40,168 bases of DNA. Source: Prevotella sp. GTDB lineage: Bacteria; Bacteroidota; Bacteroidia; Bacteroidales; Bacteroidaceae. The position numbers and the translations under genes were made by a program. The notes under the pieces were generated by a model, which saw nothing but the letters and a program-made list of their open reading frames with translations, was not told where the DNA came from and ran no database searches. This document shows positions 8,271-16,012 of this stretch, in pieces. The DNA is taken from the NCBI GenBank assembly GCA_017462915.1, contig JAFTQG010000011.1:1-40168 (forward strand), in the 5' to 3' direction. How positions within the stretch are numbered: position 1 is the stretch's first letter; every line of letters starts with the position of its first letter.

Positions 8271-8318
8271 AGAGGCGGAAACAGATGAGGAATATTCCTT
8301 TCATCTGTTTCCGCCTCT
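8271..8318 (-). terminator. Strong terminator after the SusC-1/SusD-1/lipoprotein genes
   Basis: An 18-bp perfect stem (8271-8288 with 8301-8318, loop GGAATATTCCTT) is followed on the minus strand by TTGTTTTACT. It closes the SusC-1 transcription unit 22 nt past the lipoprotein stop codon. Confidence 0.85.
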
Positions 8319-8339
8319 TTGTATAAAGTCTCGTTTACA

Positions 8340-9146
8340 TTAGTTGTGAACCATCTCCACCTTGTAGAAGCCGAGGGCTCCTGCGGAAACCTGAGCAGCG
8401 AAGTTGCCGGATAACATCTTGCCACCCTTTGGAGTGAACTTGAACACTATGTTCGCTGTGTAAGCTGTTATAGCGTCATTGACACCGATGGCGTAAACAT
8501 TACCGAATCTTGAATCAACACCTATCATCTGCTCAGACGGAACAGTGACAGTCTGGGTTGCAGCGTCGTATATGCCGTCGATGGTCTTGTCGCCACCCCA
8601 GAGACCGGTGATTTCCACGTTTGTGGTGCTTCCCTGGACAAAGCGTATGTCCATAGTATAAGAGCCATTCTCCTTCTGCCATACATCATTGTTGTCAAGT
8701 TCATACTCTGTAACGGTGTATGTTCCGTCCACTGTATATGTAGGAAGTTCTGATGTCTTCACTGCGCTGACTGCGCCGACAGCTGTTCCTGCCGCGCGTG
8801 TCACGGCGTATGGGCGTACATAATATGTAGTCATCTCCTCAAGCTCGGAAACATTGACAGCGAAGGACTGTGCCACTGTTTCAGCAGGATAGCTCTCGCA
8901 TGAAGCGAAGTCTTCTGTCTCAGATACTTGGAAACCTACTTCCAGCACATTGTCTATATTGTCGACAGCTCCCGTCATGCTGATTGTCGTGATGTTCACC
9001 TGAGCTGCGGTCATAGTGACGGCAGGCTGCTCTGTTGAGGCGAAAGCGTTGTCGACATCTGCCTTTGCTCCCATCTCGTCGTCGCAGCTTGTGAGGCAAG
9101 CGAGGAATGCGAGGCAAGGCATCAAGTATAAGAATATCTTTTTCAT
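8340..9146 (-). CDS. Surface lipoprotein, SusE/F-position, possible glycan binder
   Basis: This 268-residue lipoprotein has a signal peptide with lipobox LTSC (lipid Cys at residue 21), followed by acidic DDE as in surface-exposed Bacteroidota lipoproteins. About residues 40-135 look like a fibronectin III/Ig-type fold ending in the YYVRPYAVT strand. The rest is a beta-rich domain with WQKENGSYTMDIRF and several aromatic residues. I do not recognise a named family. Its place directly after susD is that of SusE/SusF-type surface glycan-binding proteins, so binding pectic fragments at the outer membrane is an inference from context. The 133-nt gap to susD contains an imperfect hairpin (9233-9263) that could uncouple its expression from susD. 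Confidence 0.75.
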   Translation of the reverse strand: MKKIFLYLMPCLAFLACLTSCDDEMGAKADVDNAFASTEQPAVTMTAAQVNITTISMTGAVDNIDNVLEVGFQVSETEDFASCESYPAETVAQSFAVNVSELEEMTTYYVRPYAVTRAAGTAVGAVSAVKTSELPTYTVDGTYTVTEYELDNNDVWQKENGSYTMDIRFVQGSTTNVEITGLWGGDKTIDGIYDAATQTVTVPSEQMIGVDSRFGNVYAIGVNDAITAYTANIVFKFTPKGGKMLSGNFAAQVSAGALGFYKVEMVHN

Positions 9147-9279
9147 TGTTACTTTTTTATTCTAAAATAAGGCCTACCATCTTGCAATAAGGCCTGAAAT
9201 AATGGATTTCATTATATATGCTCTTTCCGTGAGGGCGGGACAAGGTCAGTCCTCATCCTGCCCGTCCGGAATGAAAGCA

Positions 9280-10773
9280 TTAAGGGTTCTGGTCTGCTTC
9301 ACTTATCAGAGAGTTCTCCTGTATCTCACGCAGAGGGAGCTGGAATGTCCATCTTACATCATGGGCAGGCACTACAAGCTGGCAGCCGTTCATGTGGTTC
9401 GTGCCGGCATAAGCGCGGTCGATACCCTTGTTGAGACGCTTCAGGTCGAAGTATGCGAAGCCCTCGCCCCAAAGCTCTATACGGCGCTGGAGCTGTACCT
9501 CTGCTGCTGTTACGCTTGTCTTAGACCATCCCGGCTGGCGGTTTGCCATGAGTACCTTCAGTACATCGGCAGCCTTGCCGTTCTCGTTGAGACGGGCATA
9601 AGCCTCTGCCTCGATAAGTACCATCTCTGCTGCACGCATGTAGATGTAGTCCATCAGCCAGTCGCCGCAGTTGCCGAACTTGATGTTTGCATAAGGCAGA
9701 CGCGCGGAGCTTGTAGGCTGGCTTGCATCGCCCGCTGCGCCGTTGAAGAGGCTCTTGCGGTAGTCGTTGTCAGGAATCTGGTCGTAGAGACGGCGGTCGA
9801 TATGCTTAGGGCAGTAGCCTGCGCCGGCATATCCGGGAGCAAGGTTGGAGATGTGTGAGAAGTAGCTTGCGAAGGCTGTCTGTGTCTCGGTAGTCTGGTC
9901 GAAGCCCCACATCACGTCAGGGTTGTTTATCTCCATGAAGCCGTCATGCAGGCCGCTCTCTGTACGCATAGCATATCCCTGACGGGCCTTGTTGGCAGCA
10001 TCGGCAGCGTTCTGGAACTGCTGTGTCAGGAGATAGTAGCGTGCAAGGAGGCCGTTGGCGACACTTGCGTCGATATAGTTCTTGTTAGGACGTGAGTAGT
10101 CAGCCTCCTCAAGGAGAGACACTGCCAGTTCGAGGTCATGTCCTGTCTGGTCAAGCACGGCACCTACAGTGTTACGGCTCTTGGCTGCCGCGATTTCCTC
10201 CTCGGTCTTTCCGTCAGCAGCAGTGTACATCAATGGAATACCCTTTGCCTCGCGGTTGATGGTGCCGTCGGTGTTCATATAGTCCTGATAGAGCTGTATG
10301 AGGTAGTAGTATGACATGCCGCGCATGGCGTATGCCTGTCCGATAAGTGCCTTCTCGGAAGATGTCTGTGCACCGTTAGGATAGAGGCCGATGATTTCGT
10401 TGGCCTTCTGTATCGTGGTGTAGAATGTGCTCCAGAGGTGGCCTGTTCTCATCCACTGGTCGTTACGGTAGTCGAGCTGGTAGTCGTACACGAAGAAGTG
10501 GCTTGCAGAGAATGCGATGTCCTCTGTCATGACATCTGTACACAGCATCACTGCCATGTATGAGAAGTTGGAGGGGTCGTCCTTGTTTGCCACAGTACCT
10601 TCAATGAACCATGACCACGCGCCGTTAAGGAACACGTCAGGGTTCTTTCCGGCAGCCTCTCCAGCCTCCTCAGAACCGAGGAACTCCGTATTTTCAGTGT
10701 CGAGGAAGTCTCCGCTACAAGAGGCCAGCCCGAGGGCGAGCAGAGCCGCCGGTATATATTTTGAAATCTTCAT
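9280..10773 (-). CDS. RagB/SusD family outer membrane lipoprotein (SusD-1)
   Basis: The 497-residue protein has lipobox LASC (Cys19) followed by SGDFLDTENTEF, the usual SusD start. SusD family features are the helical TPR-like segment around QAYAMRGMSYYYLIQLYQD, and the C-terminal YMRAAEMVLIEAEAYAR and LWGEGFAYFDLKR motifs. SusD-like proteins form the lid of the SusC barrel and bind oligosaccharide outside the cell. It follows susC-1 by 27 nt, and together with the lyases it most likely handles pectic oligosaccharides. Its expression would depend on the promoter in the proposed invertible segment. Confidence 0.93.
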   Translation of the reverse strand: MKISKYIPAALLALGLASCSGDFLDTENTEFLGSEEAGEAAGKNPDVFLNGAWSWFIEGTVANKDDPSNFSYMAVMLCTDVMTEDIAFSASHFFVYDYQLDYRNDQWMRTGHLWSTFYTTIQKANEIIGLYPNGAQTSSEKALIGQAYAMRGMSYYYLIQLYQDYMNTDGTINREAKGIPLMYTAADGKTEEEIAAAKSRNTVGAVLDQTGHDLELAVSLLEEADYSRPNKNYIDASVANGLLARYYLLTQQFQNAADAANKARQGYAMRTESGLHDGFMEINNPDVMWGFDQTTETQTAFASYFSHISNLAPGYAGAGYCPKHIDRRLYDQIPDNDYRKSLFNGAAGDASQPTSSARLPYANIKFGNCGDWLMDYIYMRAAEMVLIEAEAYARLNENGKAADVLKVLMANRQPGWSKTSVTAAEVQLQRRIELWGEGFAYFDLKRLNKGIDRAYAGTNHMNGCQLVVPAHDVRWTFQLPLREIQENSLISEADQNP

Positions 10774-10800
10774 ATCGTTTTCTTTTTTATGATACTATGT

Positions 10801-13800
10801 TTAGAATGTGAGGTTCAGTCCGAAAGAGTATGAGCTCAGGGCTGAATATACGTAGCCAGTAGCGCCGCTGAAAGACTGGCGTGGGTCGAGACCCTTACGC
10901 TTTGACTGCAGCCAGATGTTGTCACCGGCGAAGTAGAAGCGCAGACGGCTGATGCCCCATTTGCGTGTTGTCTTTGCAGGGATGGTGTATCCGAGAGTCA
11001 CGTTGCGGAGGCTGAAGTATGACGCACTTGTAAGGAAGTAGTCAGAGTAGCGTGTGATGCCGCCGTCGTTTGTGTCAACCATGAGCACCGGAATGTCGGT
11101 GTTGGTGTTTGCAGGTGTCCAGCGGTTGAACATGTCCTTGTGGAGGTTGTATCCGCCACGTACACCTGAGTTCATCAATGCGGCATAGTAGTCGTCGATG
11201 ACATAGCCGCCGAGCTGGAATGCTGTAGAGACGGAGAGGTCGAAGCCGTAGCCCTCGACAGTAGTGGTGAGACCACCGACAACGTCAGGGATGGCAGACT
11301 TGCCTGTCTGACGGTATGTAGCCTCTGTAGACTGGTTGACGATGGTTACAGTCTCCACGCCGTTCTCGTCGGTAGTGTACTTGTTGTACTGTGGCAGACC
11401 TGTCTCAGGGTCAGCTCCTACATACTCGTAGAGATAGAAGTCGTAGAGTGAGCCACCGAGCTTTCTCCAGTAGTCTCCAGCCTGGTATCCGTCAGGGAAC
11501 TCGCTTGCAGGCTTTGATGCAGGGAGCTTTGTCAGCTGGTTCTTGTAGTGTGTGAGGTTGAGGGCTGCGTTCCAGCGGATATCCTTTGTCTTGATGATGT
11601 CGCCGCTGATTTCGAGCTCGATACCTGTATTCTTCATGTCCATCTCGTTGCGGAGTATCCATGCAGGAGCACCCTCGGATGTCGGGATAGGCGACTGGTA
11701 GAGCATGTCGAGAGTCTTCTTCACGAAGAAGTCGAAGTTGACATTGAGTCTGCTCCAGAGGCTTGCCTCGAAACCTACGTTGAAGTTCTGGCTCTTCTCC
11801 CATGTGAGGTCCTTGTTGCCGCGGAACACCTTTGTGAACGCTGCCGCGCCGTCTACACGGTCTACACGGTAGAGGTCAGTGTAGGCTGTCATGTATTTTG
11901 TAGAGCCTATCTGGATGTTGTCGTTACCCTGTGTACCGTAGCTGATCTTCAGCTTGAGGTTGTTGATGAAGTCAACATTCTTCAGCCAAGGCTCTTCCTT
12001 GAGTCTCCATGACGCGCCGACAGCCCAGAATGAGCCCCAGCGGTTGTCTGGATGGACGTGTGAGGAGCCGTCACGGCGGAAGCTGGCTGTGAAGTAGTAT
12101 TTGTCAGCGTAGTTGTACTCGCCCTTTGCGAAGTAGCCTTCGAGAGCGTACTCGGAAGCATCGCTTGTAAGGTTCTGATACTGTGTAGCCTGAGAGAAGT
12201 CAGGTATCTCTGACACAAAGTTTGTCATGTGACCGAGGAGATAGTCGCTGTCATCGTTCTTCGTCTCGTGGCCGAGGAGCACGTGTACGTTGTGGTCTCC
12301 GAAGTCGTGTGTCCAGTCGAGGAGCTGGTTCCAGTTTATGGCAGCGTAGCGCTGGCTCACCTGGTATCCGCGTCCGCCTACATTGGCAGCGTCGCCGCCG
12401 ATAGGTGTGGCGAACTGTGTCTGACGTGTGTTGAAGAGGTCGTATGCGAAGTTAGTAGTGAACTTGAAGTCCTTGAGGAAGTTCACCTCGAAGTATCCAC
12501 GTGCGGAGAGGTTGTCACGCAGCACACGGTTGATGTTTTTCTGTGTCGTTGCCACAGGGTTCTGCTCTGAGCCGTAAGGACGTGCATACTCTGAACCGAA
12601 GTCGTAGCGCATGTTGCCGGACTCGTCGAGCATAGGCTGGCCGTCACGGTCGTAGAGGTAGATAGGGTAGATAGGAGCGATGGACTGTGAGAACATGAAG
12701 ACGTTCTGGTATGTAGAGTTCTCGCTGCCGAATGTCTTCTGGTCTGTCCTTGAGTATGCTATGTTTGCACCCACGCGGACATACTTGCCGATGTTCTGGT
12801 CGAGCTTGAGGCGTGTGTTGAAACGGTCGAAGCCGGAGCCTGCGACATAGCCCTCGTCGTTGAGGTAGCCGAAGGATACGTATGCCTTGGTGTTCTCTGT
12901 ACCGCCGTTGATGCCGATGGTGTACTCCTGGCGCAGGCCGTTCTCGAACGGATCCTTTGTCCAGTCGTCGCCCCACTTGTATGTAGTGGCGTTAGGATTG
13001 AGCTTGCCTGTGAGAGGGTCGATGAGCTCTGTGTCGGCAACACCTGCGAACTTGTTGTATTTCAGCAGTCCGGAGATGAGGTTCTTGGCTGCATACTCGC
13101 TTGCGCCTGCCCAGCCCATCTGGCCTACGAGGCTGTTGCGGTATGCCTCGAACATCATCTCGTAGTATTCGCCTGCGTCGGTGATGACGTCGTATGTAGG
13201 CACACCACGTGTGTTGAAGCCGAGACGTGCGTCGAAGTTGATGACAGGCTTGCCTGTCTTTCCGCCCTTTGTGGTGATCATGATGACACCGTTAGAGCCG
13301 CGCGCACCGTACATTGAGTTGGCGGCAGCATCCTTGAGGATGGTGAGTGACTCTATGTCCTGAGGAGGGATAGAGTTGAGAGAGCCTTCATAAGGTGTTC
13401 CGTCGAGGACTATCAGCGGCTCGCTGGAGTTGAGGATAGAGCCGATACCGCGGACGTGTATTGACGCGCTTGAGCCAGGAGTGCCTGACGAAGCGGCAAT
13501 CTGCACGCCGGCAACGGAGCCCTCAAGGGCCTTTGATATGTTGGACACCTGGAGTTTCTCTATCTTGTCGCCCTTGACAGTGGAGGCTGAACCGGTGAAC
13601 GATGACTTCTTCTGTGTGCCGTAGGCTACGACCATGACCTCGTCAAGAGCCTGGGCGTCAGACTCGAGGGCGACTATCATGTTCTGCGAAGCCTTTACGG
13701 TCTTCGTGATCATGCCGACATAAGAGACTTCAAGGCTCTTTCCGTGGTCGACATTGATAGTAAACTGGCCGTCCATGTCCGTCACGGTGCCAGCCTTGCT

Positions 13801-13941
13801 TCCCGCAACCTTCACGGTCGCGCCGATCACAGGCTCGTTGTCCTCGGCGGACACGACAACGCCCTTGATCGCTGTCTGTGCCAGTGCCGCTCCTATGCAC
13901 AGGAACATGCTGGCAAGAATCAAAGTAAGTTTTCTTTTCAT
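10801..13941 (-). CDS. SusC/RagA family TonB-linked outer membrane transporter (SusC-1)
   Basis: I place the start at 13941 (MKRKLTLILASMFLCIGAALAQ), giving 1046 residues. The frame stays open to an ATG at 14115, but that extension has no signal peptide and would include most of the leader and the inverted repeat. Domains: signal peptide 1-22; carboxypeptidase-regulatory-like domain about 24-95 (IKGVVVSAEDNEPVIGATV); plug about 115-230 with the SusC signature VRGIGS, LDGTPYEGS and LKDAAANSMYGARGSNGVI; then a 22-strand type barrel ending LNLTF. It imports oligosaccharide with TonB energy, paired with SusD-1. A 136-bp stretch of its 5' end is identical and inverted relative to SusC-2. The promoter lies at 14095-14118, just inside the proposed invertible segment. 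Confidence 0.95.
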   Translation of the reverse strand: MKRKLTLILASMFLCIGAALAQTAIKGVVVSAEDNEPVIGATVKVAGSKAGTVTDMDGQFTINVDHGKSLEVSYVGMITKTVKASQNMIVALESDAQALDEVMVVAYGTQKKSSFTGSASTVKGDKIEKLQVSNISKALEGSVAGVQIAASSGTPGSSASIHVRGIGSILNSSEPLIVLDGTPYEGSLNSIPPQDIESLTILKDAAANSMYGARGSNGVIMITTKGGKTGKPVINFDARLGFNTRGVPTYDVITDAGEYYEMMFEAYRNSLVGQMGWAGASEYAAKNLISGLLKYNKFAGVADTELIDPLTGKLNPNATTYKWGDDWTKDPFENGLRQEYTIGINGGTENTKAYVSFGYLNDEGYVAGSGFDRFNTRLKLDQNIGKYVRVGANIAYSRTDQKTFGSENSTYQNVFMFSQSIAPIYPIYLYDRDGQPMLDESGNMRYDFGSEYARPYGSEQNPVATTQKNINRVLRDNLSARGYFEVNFLKDFKFTTNFAYDLFNTRQTQFATPIGGDAANVGGRGYQVSQRYAAINWNQLLDWTHDFGDHNVHVLLGHETKNDDSDYLLGHMTNFVSEIPDFSQATQYQNLTSDASEYALEGYFAKGEYNYADKYYFTASFRRDGSSHVHPDNRWGSFWAVGASWRLKEEPWLKNVDFINNLKLKISYGTQGNDNIQIGSTKYMTAYTDLYRVDRVDGAAAFTKVFRGNKDLTWEKSQNFNVGFEASLWSRLNVNFDFFVKKTLDMLYQSPIPTSEGAPAWILRNEMDMKNTGIELEISGDIIKTKDIRWNAALNLTHYKNQLTKLPASKPASEFPDGYQAGDYWRKLGGSLYDFYLYEYVGADPETGLPQYNKYTTDENGVETVTIVNQSTEATYRQTGKSAIPDVVGGLTTTVEGYGFDLSVSTAFQLGGYVIDDYYAALMNSGVRGGYNLHKDMFNRWTPANTNTDIPVLMVDTNDGGITRYSDYFLTSASYFSLRNVTLGYTIPAKTTRKWGISRLRFYFAGDNIWLQSKRKGLDPRQSFSGATGYVYSALSSYSFGLNLTF
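13760..13895. repeat. 136-bp perfect inverted repeat, susC-1 copy
   Basis: The reverse complement is identical over 136 bp to 16059-16194, by row-by-row comparison. It lies in the signal peptide and regulatory-domain codons of both susC genes. Weaker similarity extends on both sides (start codon to about codon 115). Such conservation, including silent sites, between two otherwise divergent genes points to gene conversion or recombination. Confidence 0.9.
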
Positions 13942-14047
13942 AAATAAAATGTTTGTTAAAAAAAATATTGTCTTTTCTGTGGCCATACCGGCTTTCCCCA
14001 CAAACCGACGGACGACCGGTAATGTCTTATGTAGTATATGCGACATG

Positions 14048-14067
14048 TGCTCCTCTGGGGCGAGAGG
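14048..14067. repeat. 20-bp inverted repeat IR-L, candidate inversion site
   Basis: The minus strand reads CCTCTCGCCCCAGAGGAGCA, identical to the plus strand at 15888-15907. The bases immediately outside and inside differ between copies, so the identity stops abruptly. The site has internal dyad symmetry (CCTCT/AGAGG around a 6-nt centre), as recombinase core sites often do. It lies in the susC-1 leader between promoter and start codon. Confidence 0.8.
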
Positions 14068-14094
14068 TGCACACTTAATCGACACATTAGGATG

Positions 14095-14118
14095 CAAAGT
14101 TAACAATATTTTCACAAA
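14095..14118 (-). promoter_or_regulatory. Promoter of susC-1 (movable promoter)
   Basis: On the minus strand TTTG (14118-14115), a 12-nt spacer and TAACTTTG (14102-14095) form a 24-nt block. It differs at one base from the block at 20878-20901 upstream of susC-3. The -7 box matches the consensus; the TTTG is closer than the usual 20 nt, so the true -33 contact may be elsewhere. The -7 box is followed after 27 nt by IR-L. Confidence 0.7.
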
Positions 14119-14232
14119 GAAATGTATTTCTTATATAAATATTGTGCACGTGGAGCTGTTTCCTTTACATAAATCAAGTAATATGAGCTTTACGTTAATG
14201 CTTTTCAGCAAAAATGCGCGAAACAGTTACAA

Positions 14233-14254
14233 TTTGTCGCCTTATCCCGACAAA
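14233..14254. promoter_or_regulatory. Dyad upstream of the susC-1 promoter, possible operator
   Basis: TTTGTCG (14233-14239) and CGACAAA (14248-14254) form perfect 7-bp arms separated by 8 nt, about 130 bp upstream of the -7 box. A regulator site that would travel with the promoter on inversion is possible. The evidence is the symmetry and position only. Confidence 0.3.
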
Positions 14255-14304
14255 AGTTCTGAGATTGGAATTTTGGATGATGTGCCAAGTCGGAAAGTTG
14301 TTCT

Positions 14305-14441
14305 GGTGGTTTAGGAGGTAGGGGATTATAGGTTATAGCCGAAATAGCTATTATAGCCGAAATAGAAGCTAAAAACCAAACGACCAAGCCACTAAACGAC
14401 TAAACCACCAAACGACTAAACGACCAAACAACCAAACCACC
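14305..14441. repeat. Palindromic intergenic repeat, copy B (variant)
   Basis: A short left arm GGTGGTTTAGGAGG, a centre with TTATAGCCGAAATAGC units, and a long right arm of units such as AAACGACTAAACCACC. The arms carry AAACGACC/AAACCACC in place of the AACCGCC of other copies. This is the most divergent family member. Confidence 0.65.
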
Positions 14442-14448
14442 AATATAG

Positions 14449-14501
14449 GGGTCACCCTTTATTGTGTGAAACGTAACATTTTGCATGGTGAAAGGTGACC
14501 C
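14449..14501 (-). terminator. GTCACC inverted repeats downstream of the recombinase
   Basis: GGGTCACC (14449-14456) pairs with GGTGACCC (14494-14501), and a third GTCACCTTTT occurs at 14518-14527. It may end recombinase transcripts, which run toward it, or susC-1-region transcription. Similar GGTCAC/GTGACC pairs recur at 34573-34608. The stretch 14502-14696 has no convincing gene. Confidence 0.4.
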
Positions 14502-14696
14502 TTTGCTTTACAAAACGTCACCTTTTAGTTTGTGCCCGATACATTTGGCATTCCGTTTCGGTCATAGAGTCTTTTATTAACTCGGATTTCTCGGAACACC
14601 CCTGCTGGTGTGGCGAGATGCTTCGCCTGGGTTTTATGTAACCTGCGGTGAGACATTGCGGTATGACGGCGCGATTTGCTTGCATGACTTGCACAT

Positions 14697-15659
14697 TCAG
14701 CGTCCCATGGCATCAGCCACGGCGTTTGCCACAGTGATGCTGTCGCGCATCATCTCGTCATCGGGGATACGGGCGAGGTATATCTCAGTGGTCTTGATGT
14801 TGGTGTGCCCGAGAGCCTGCGAGATATGGTGAAGGCTTACTCCCGAGGTGTTTGCCAGCGAAGCCCATGTGTGGCGCGCGACGTATGATGTTATGTTGCC
14901 GGGCAGTCCTGCCGCGACGGAGAGACGGTGCAGTGCGCGGTTGTAGCGTGTGATGCTGTTGTGGTATGTCTGCCATCCGCAGTCCGCGGAGGGCAGTATG
15001 GGGAAGAGCAGTCCGCAGGGAGAGCTCCCGCGGTAGCGTTGTATTATCTCGCGCATCTCGGGAAGCAGCGGCACGGATATCCTCTGCGATGTCTTGCGTC
15101 TGCGGTAGACTATCGTGTCGCCTGAGATATTGTCGTGGGAGAGGCGCGCGAGGTCGGCAAACGGTATGCCGAGGCCGAGGAAAGAGAAGAGGAACACGTC
15201 ATGCCACAGGCGCAGCGGTGTCCCCGCGTGAGGCGTGTTGGCTATGAACCGCGCCATCATCTCCGCGCTCACGGCCCGTTTCCGTGTCCGTTCGTTGCCC
15301 GTAAACGCTCCGGCGAACGGGTTGTCGGTTTCGGGGAAAGTCCTTTTGTACAGGGAGCGCAGGGAGCGCAGGTAACATGATGAGGTGTTGCGCCTTATGC
15401 CTCTCTGCGACAGCCATTGCTGGTAGCTTGTCATCGTGGCGGCAGTCATGCGACTGTCATTGCCGTGCTCACGGCAGAAGACCGCGAACGAGCGCAAGGC
15501 CGTGTTGTAATTGGTGACGGTGGACTTGCTTACGCTGCCTGAGACTGTGGCGGCAGCATCGTTTGCAGACAGTAGAAACTGGCTGACGGTGGGCATCTCC
15601 GTGTGGGCTTTCTGCTTCCTGCCGAAAGAGAAGCTCAGTGAAAAATCGAACATTACCAT
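14697..15659 (-). CDS. Tyrosine recombinase (site-specific integrase/invertase)
   Basis: I place the start at 15659, giving 320 residues, because the in-frame ATG at 15719 lies upstream of the -7 box; 15653 is an equally possible start. The N-terminal SAM-like core-binding domain is about residues 25-115 and the catalytic domain about 130-310. Catalytic landmarks are K189 (YRRRKTSQ), R262 (SYVARHTWAS), H285 (ALGHTNIKTT) and the nucleophile Y294 (EIYLAR). The Arg I position, RGMSF in many Bacteroidales enzymes (aligned from memory), is L163 here (FSFLGLGIPFADLA). The CTnDOT integrase also lacks Arg I, so activity is not excluded. There is no N-terminal arm-binding extension, which fits a simple invertase. 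It lies within its presumed substrate. Confidence 0.88.
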   Translation of the reverse strand: MVMFDFSLSFSFGRKQKAHTEMPTVSQFLLSANDAAATVSGSVSKSTVTNYNTALRSFAVFCREHGNDSRMTAATMTSYQQWLSQRGIRRNTSSCYLRSLRSLYKRTFPETDNPFAGAFTGNERTRKRAVSAEMMARFIANTPHAGTPLRLWHDVFLFSFLGLGIPFADLARLSHDNISGDTIVYRRRKTSQRISVPLLPEMREIIQRYRGSSPCGLLFPILPSADCGWQTYHNSITRYNRALHRLSVAAGLPGNITSYVARHTWASLANTSGVSLHHISQALGHTNIKTTEIYLARIPDDEMMRDSITVANAVADAMGR

Positions 15660-15703
15660 AATTAGAAAAGATGTTTGTTGTAAAATAAGCATTGGATTTC
15701 CTG

Positions 15704-15731
15704 TGCAAAGATAATGCAAACCGAACGCAAT
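15704..15731 (-). promoter_or_regulatory. Promoter of the recombinase gene, shared 28-bp cassette
   Basis: On the minus strand ATTGCGTTCGGTTTGC runs into ATTATCTTTGCA, giving -7 box TATCTTTG (15713-15706). The 28 bp match, with one mismatch, the promoter unit repeated at 32049-32076 and 32115-32142 before the M6 protease gene. The chosen start codon is about 47 nt downstream. Confidence 0.65.
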
Positions 15732-15756
15732 GGAGCAGGAAGCAGGTAGGCTTTTT

Positions 15757-15880
15757 GCGGTTGTGTGCGGTTGGGCGGTTTATAGAAGCAATAGCCGTAA
15801 TAGCCGTAATAGAAGCTATAGATATTATAGCATATACCGCCCAACCGCCCAACCGCCTAACCGTACAACCGCCTAACCGC
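15757..15880. repeat. Palindromic intergenic repeat, copy C
   Basis: The left arm is GCGGTTGTGTGCGGTTGGGC and the right arm is built from CCGCCCAACCGCCCAACC and CCGCCTAACCG units. Between them are ATAGCCGTA 9-mers and decayed ATAG units. The 28-nt centre AATAGAAGCTATAGATATTATAGCATA is essentially the same as in copy A. It abuts IR-R. Confidence 0.75.
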
Positions 15881-15887
15881 ATGTCTT

Positions 15888-15907
15888 CCTCTCGCCCCAG
15901 AGGAGCA
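15888..15907. repeat. 20-bp inverted repeat IR-R, candidate inversion site
   Basis: CCTCTCGCCCCAGAGGAGCA on the plus strand is the perfect partner of IR-L. It lies 105 nt before the susC-2 start codon, the same leader position as IR-L before susC-1 (106 nt). A TATAAT at 15929-15934 is not a Bacteroidota-type promoter. No TAnnTTTG faces susC-2 between here and 15660. Confidence 0.8.
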
Positions 15908-16012
15908 TCGGCTGTCAGATATACATTATATAATATATATAGGCTGTAGTGCAATGGATATGTGTCACGGCCGCAGAAGAAAGAAAACATTTTCCAACAA
16001 ACGTTTTTATTT

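Larger units (their letters stand above)
14048..15907. mobile_element. Candidate invertible promoter segment with recombinase gene
   Basis: The 1.86-kb segment between the 20-bp inverted repeats contains the susC-1 promoter at its left end, two copies of the palindromic intergenic repeat, and a tyrosine recombinase gene. Nothing resembling TAnnTTTG faces susC-2 between 15660 and 16013. Flipping the segment would place the 14095-14118 promoter upstream of the susC-2 leader with the repeat restored exactly. The layout matches known Bacteroidales invertible promoters and recombinase-linked susC loci, but inversion itself is inferred. Confidence 0.65.

Noticed and set aside
10801-14115. SusC-1 start at 14115
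   Set aside because: The first 58 residues lack a signal peptide and translate the promoter-proximal leader and IR-L; the start at 13941 matches the SusC-2 start.
14525-14713. 62-codon frame beyond the recombinase stop codon
   Set aside because: It has no recognisable domain, overlaps the end of the recombinase gene in another frame, and lies among GTCACC repeats.
15929-15934. TATAAT as a promoter for susC-2
   Set aside because: Bacteroidota sigma factors use TAnnTTTG rather than TATAAT, and no matching -35/-33 element lies upstream.
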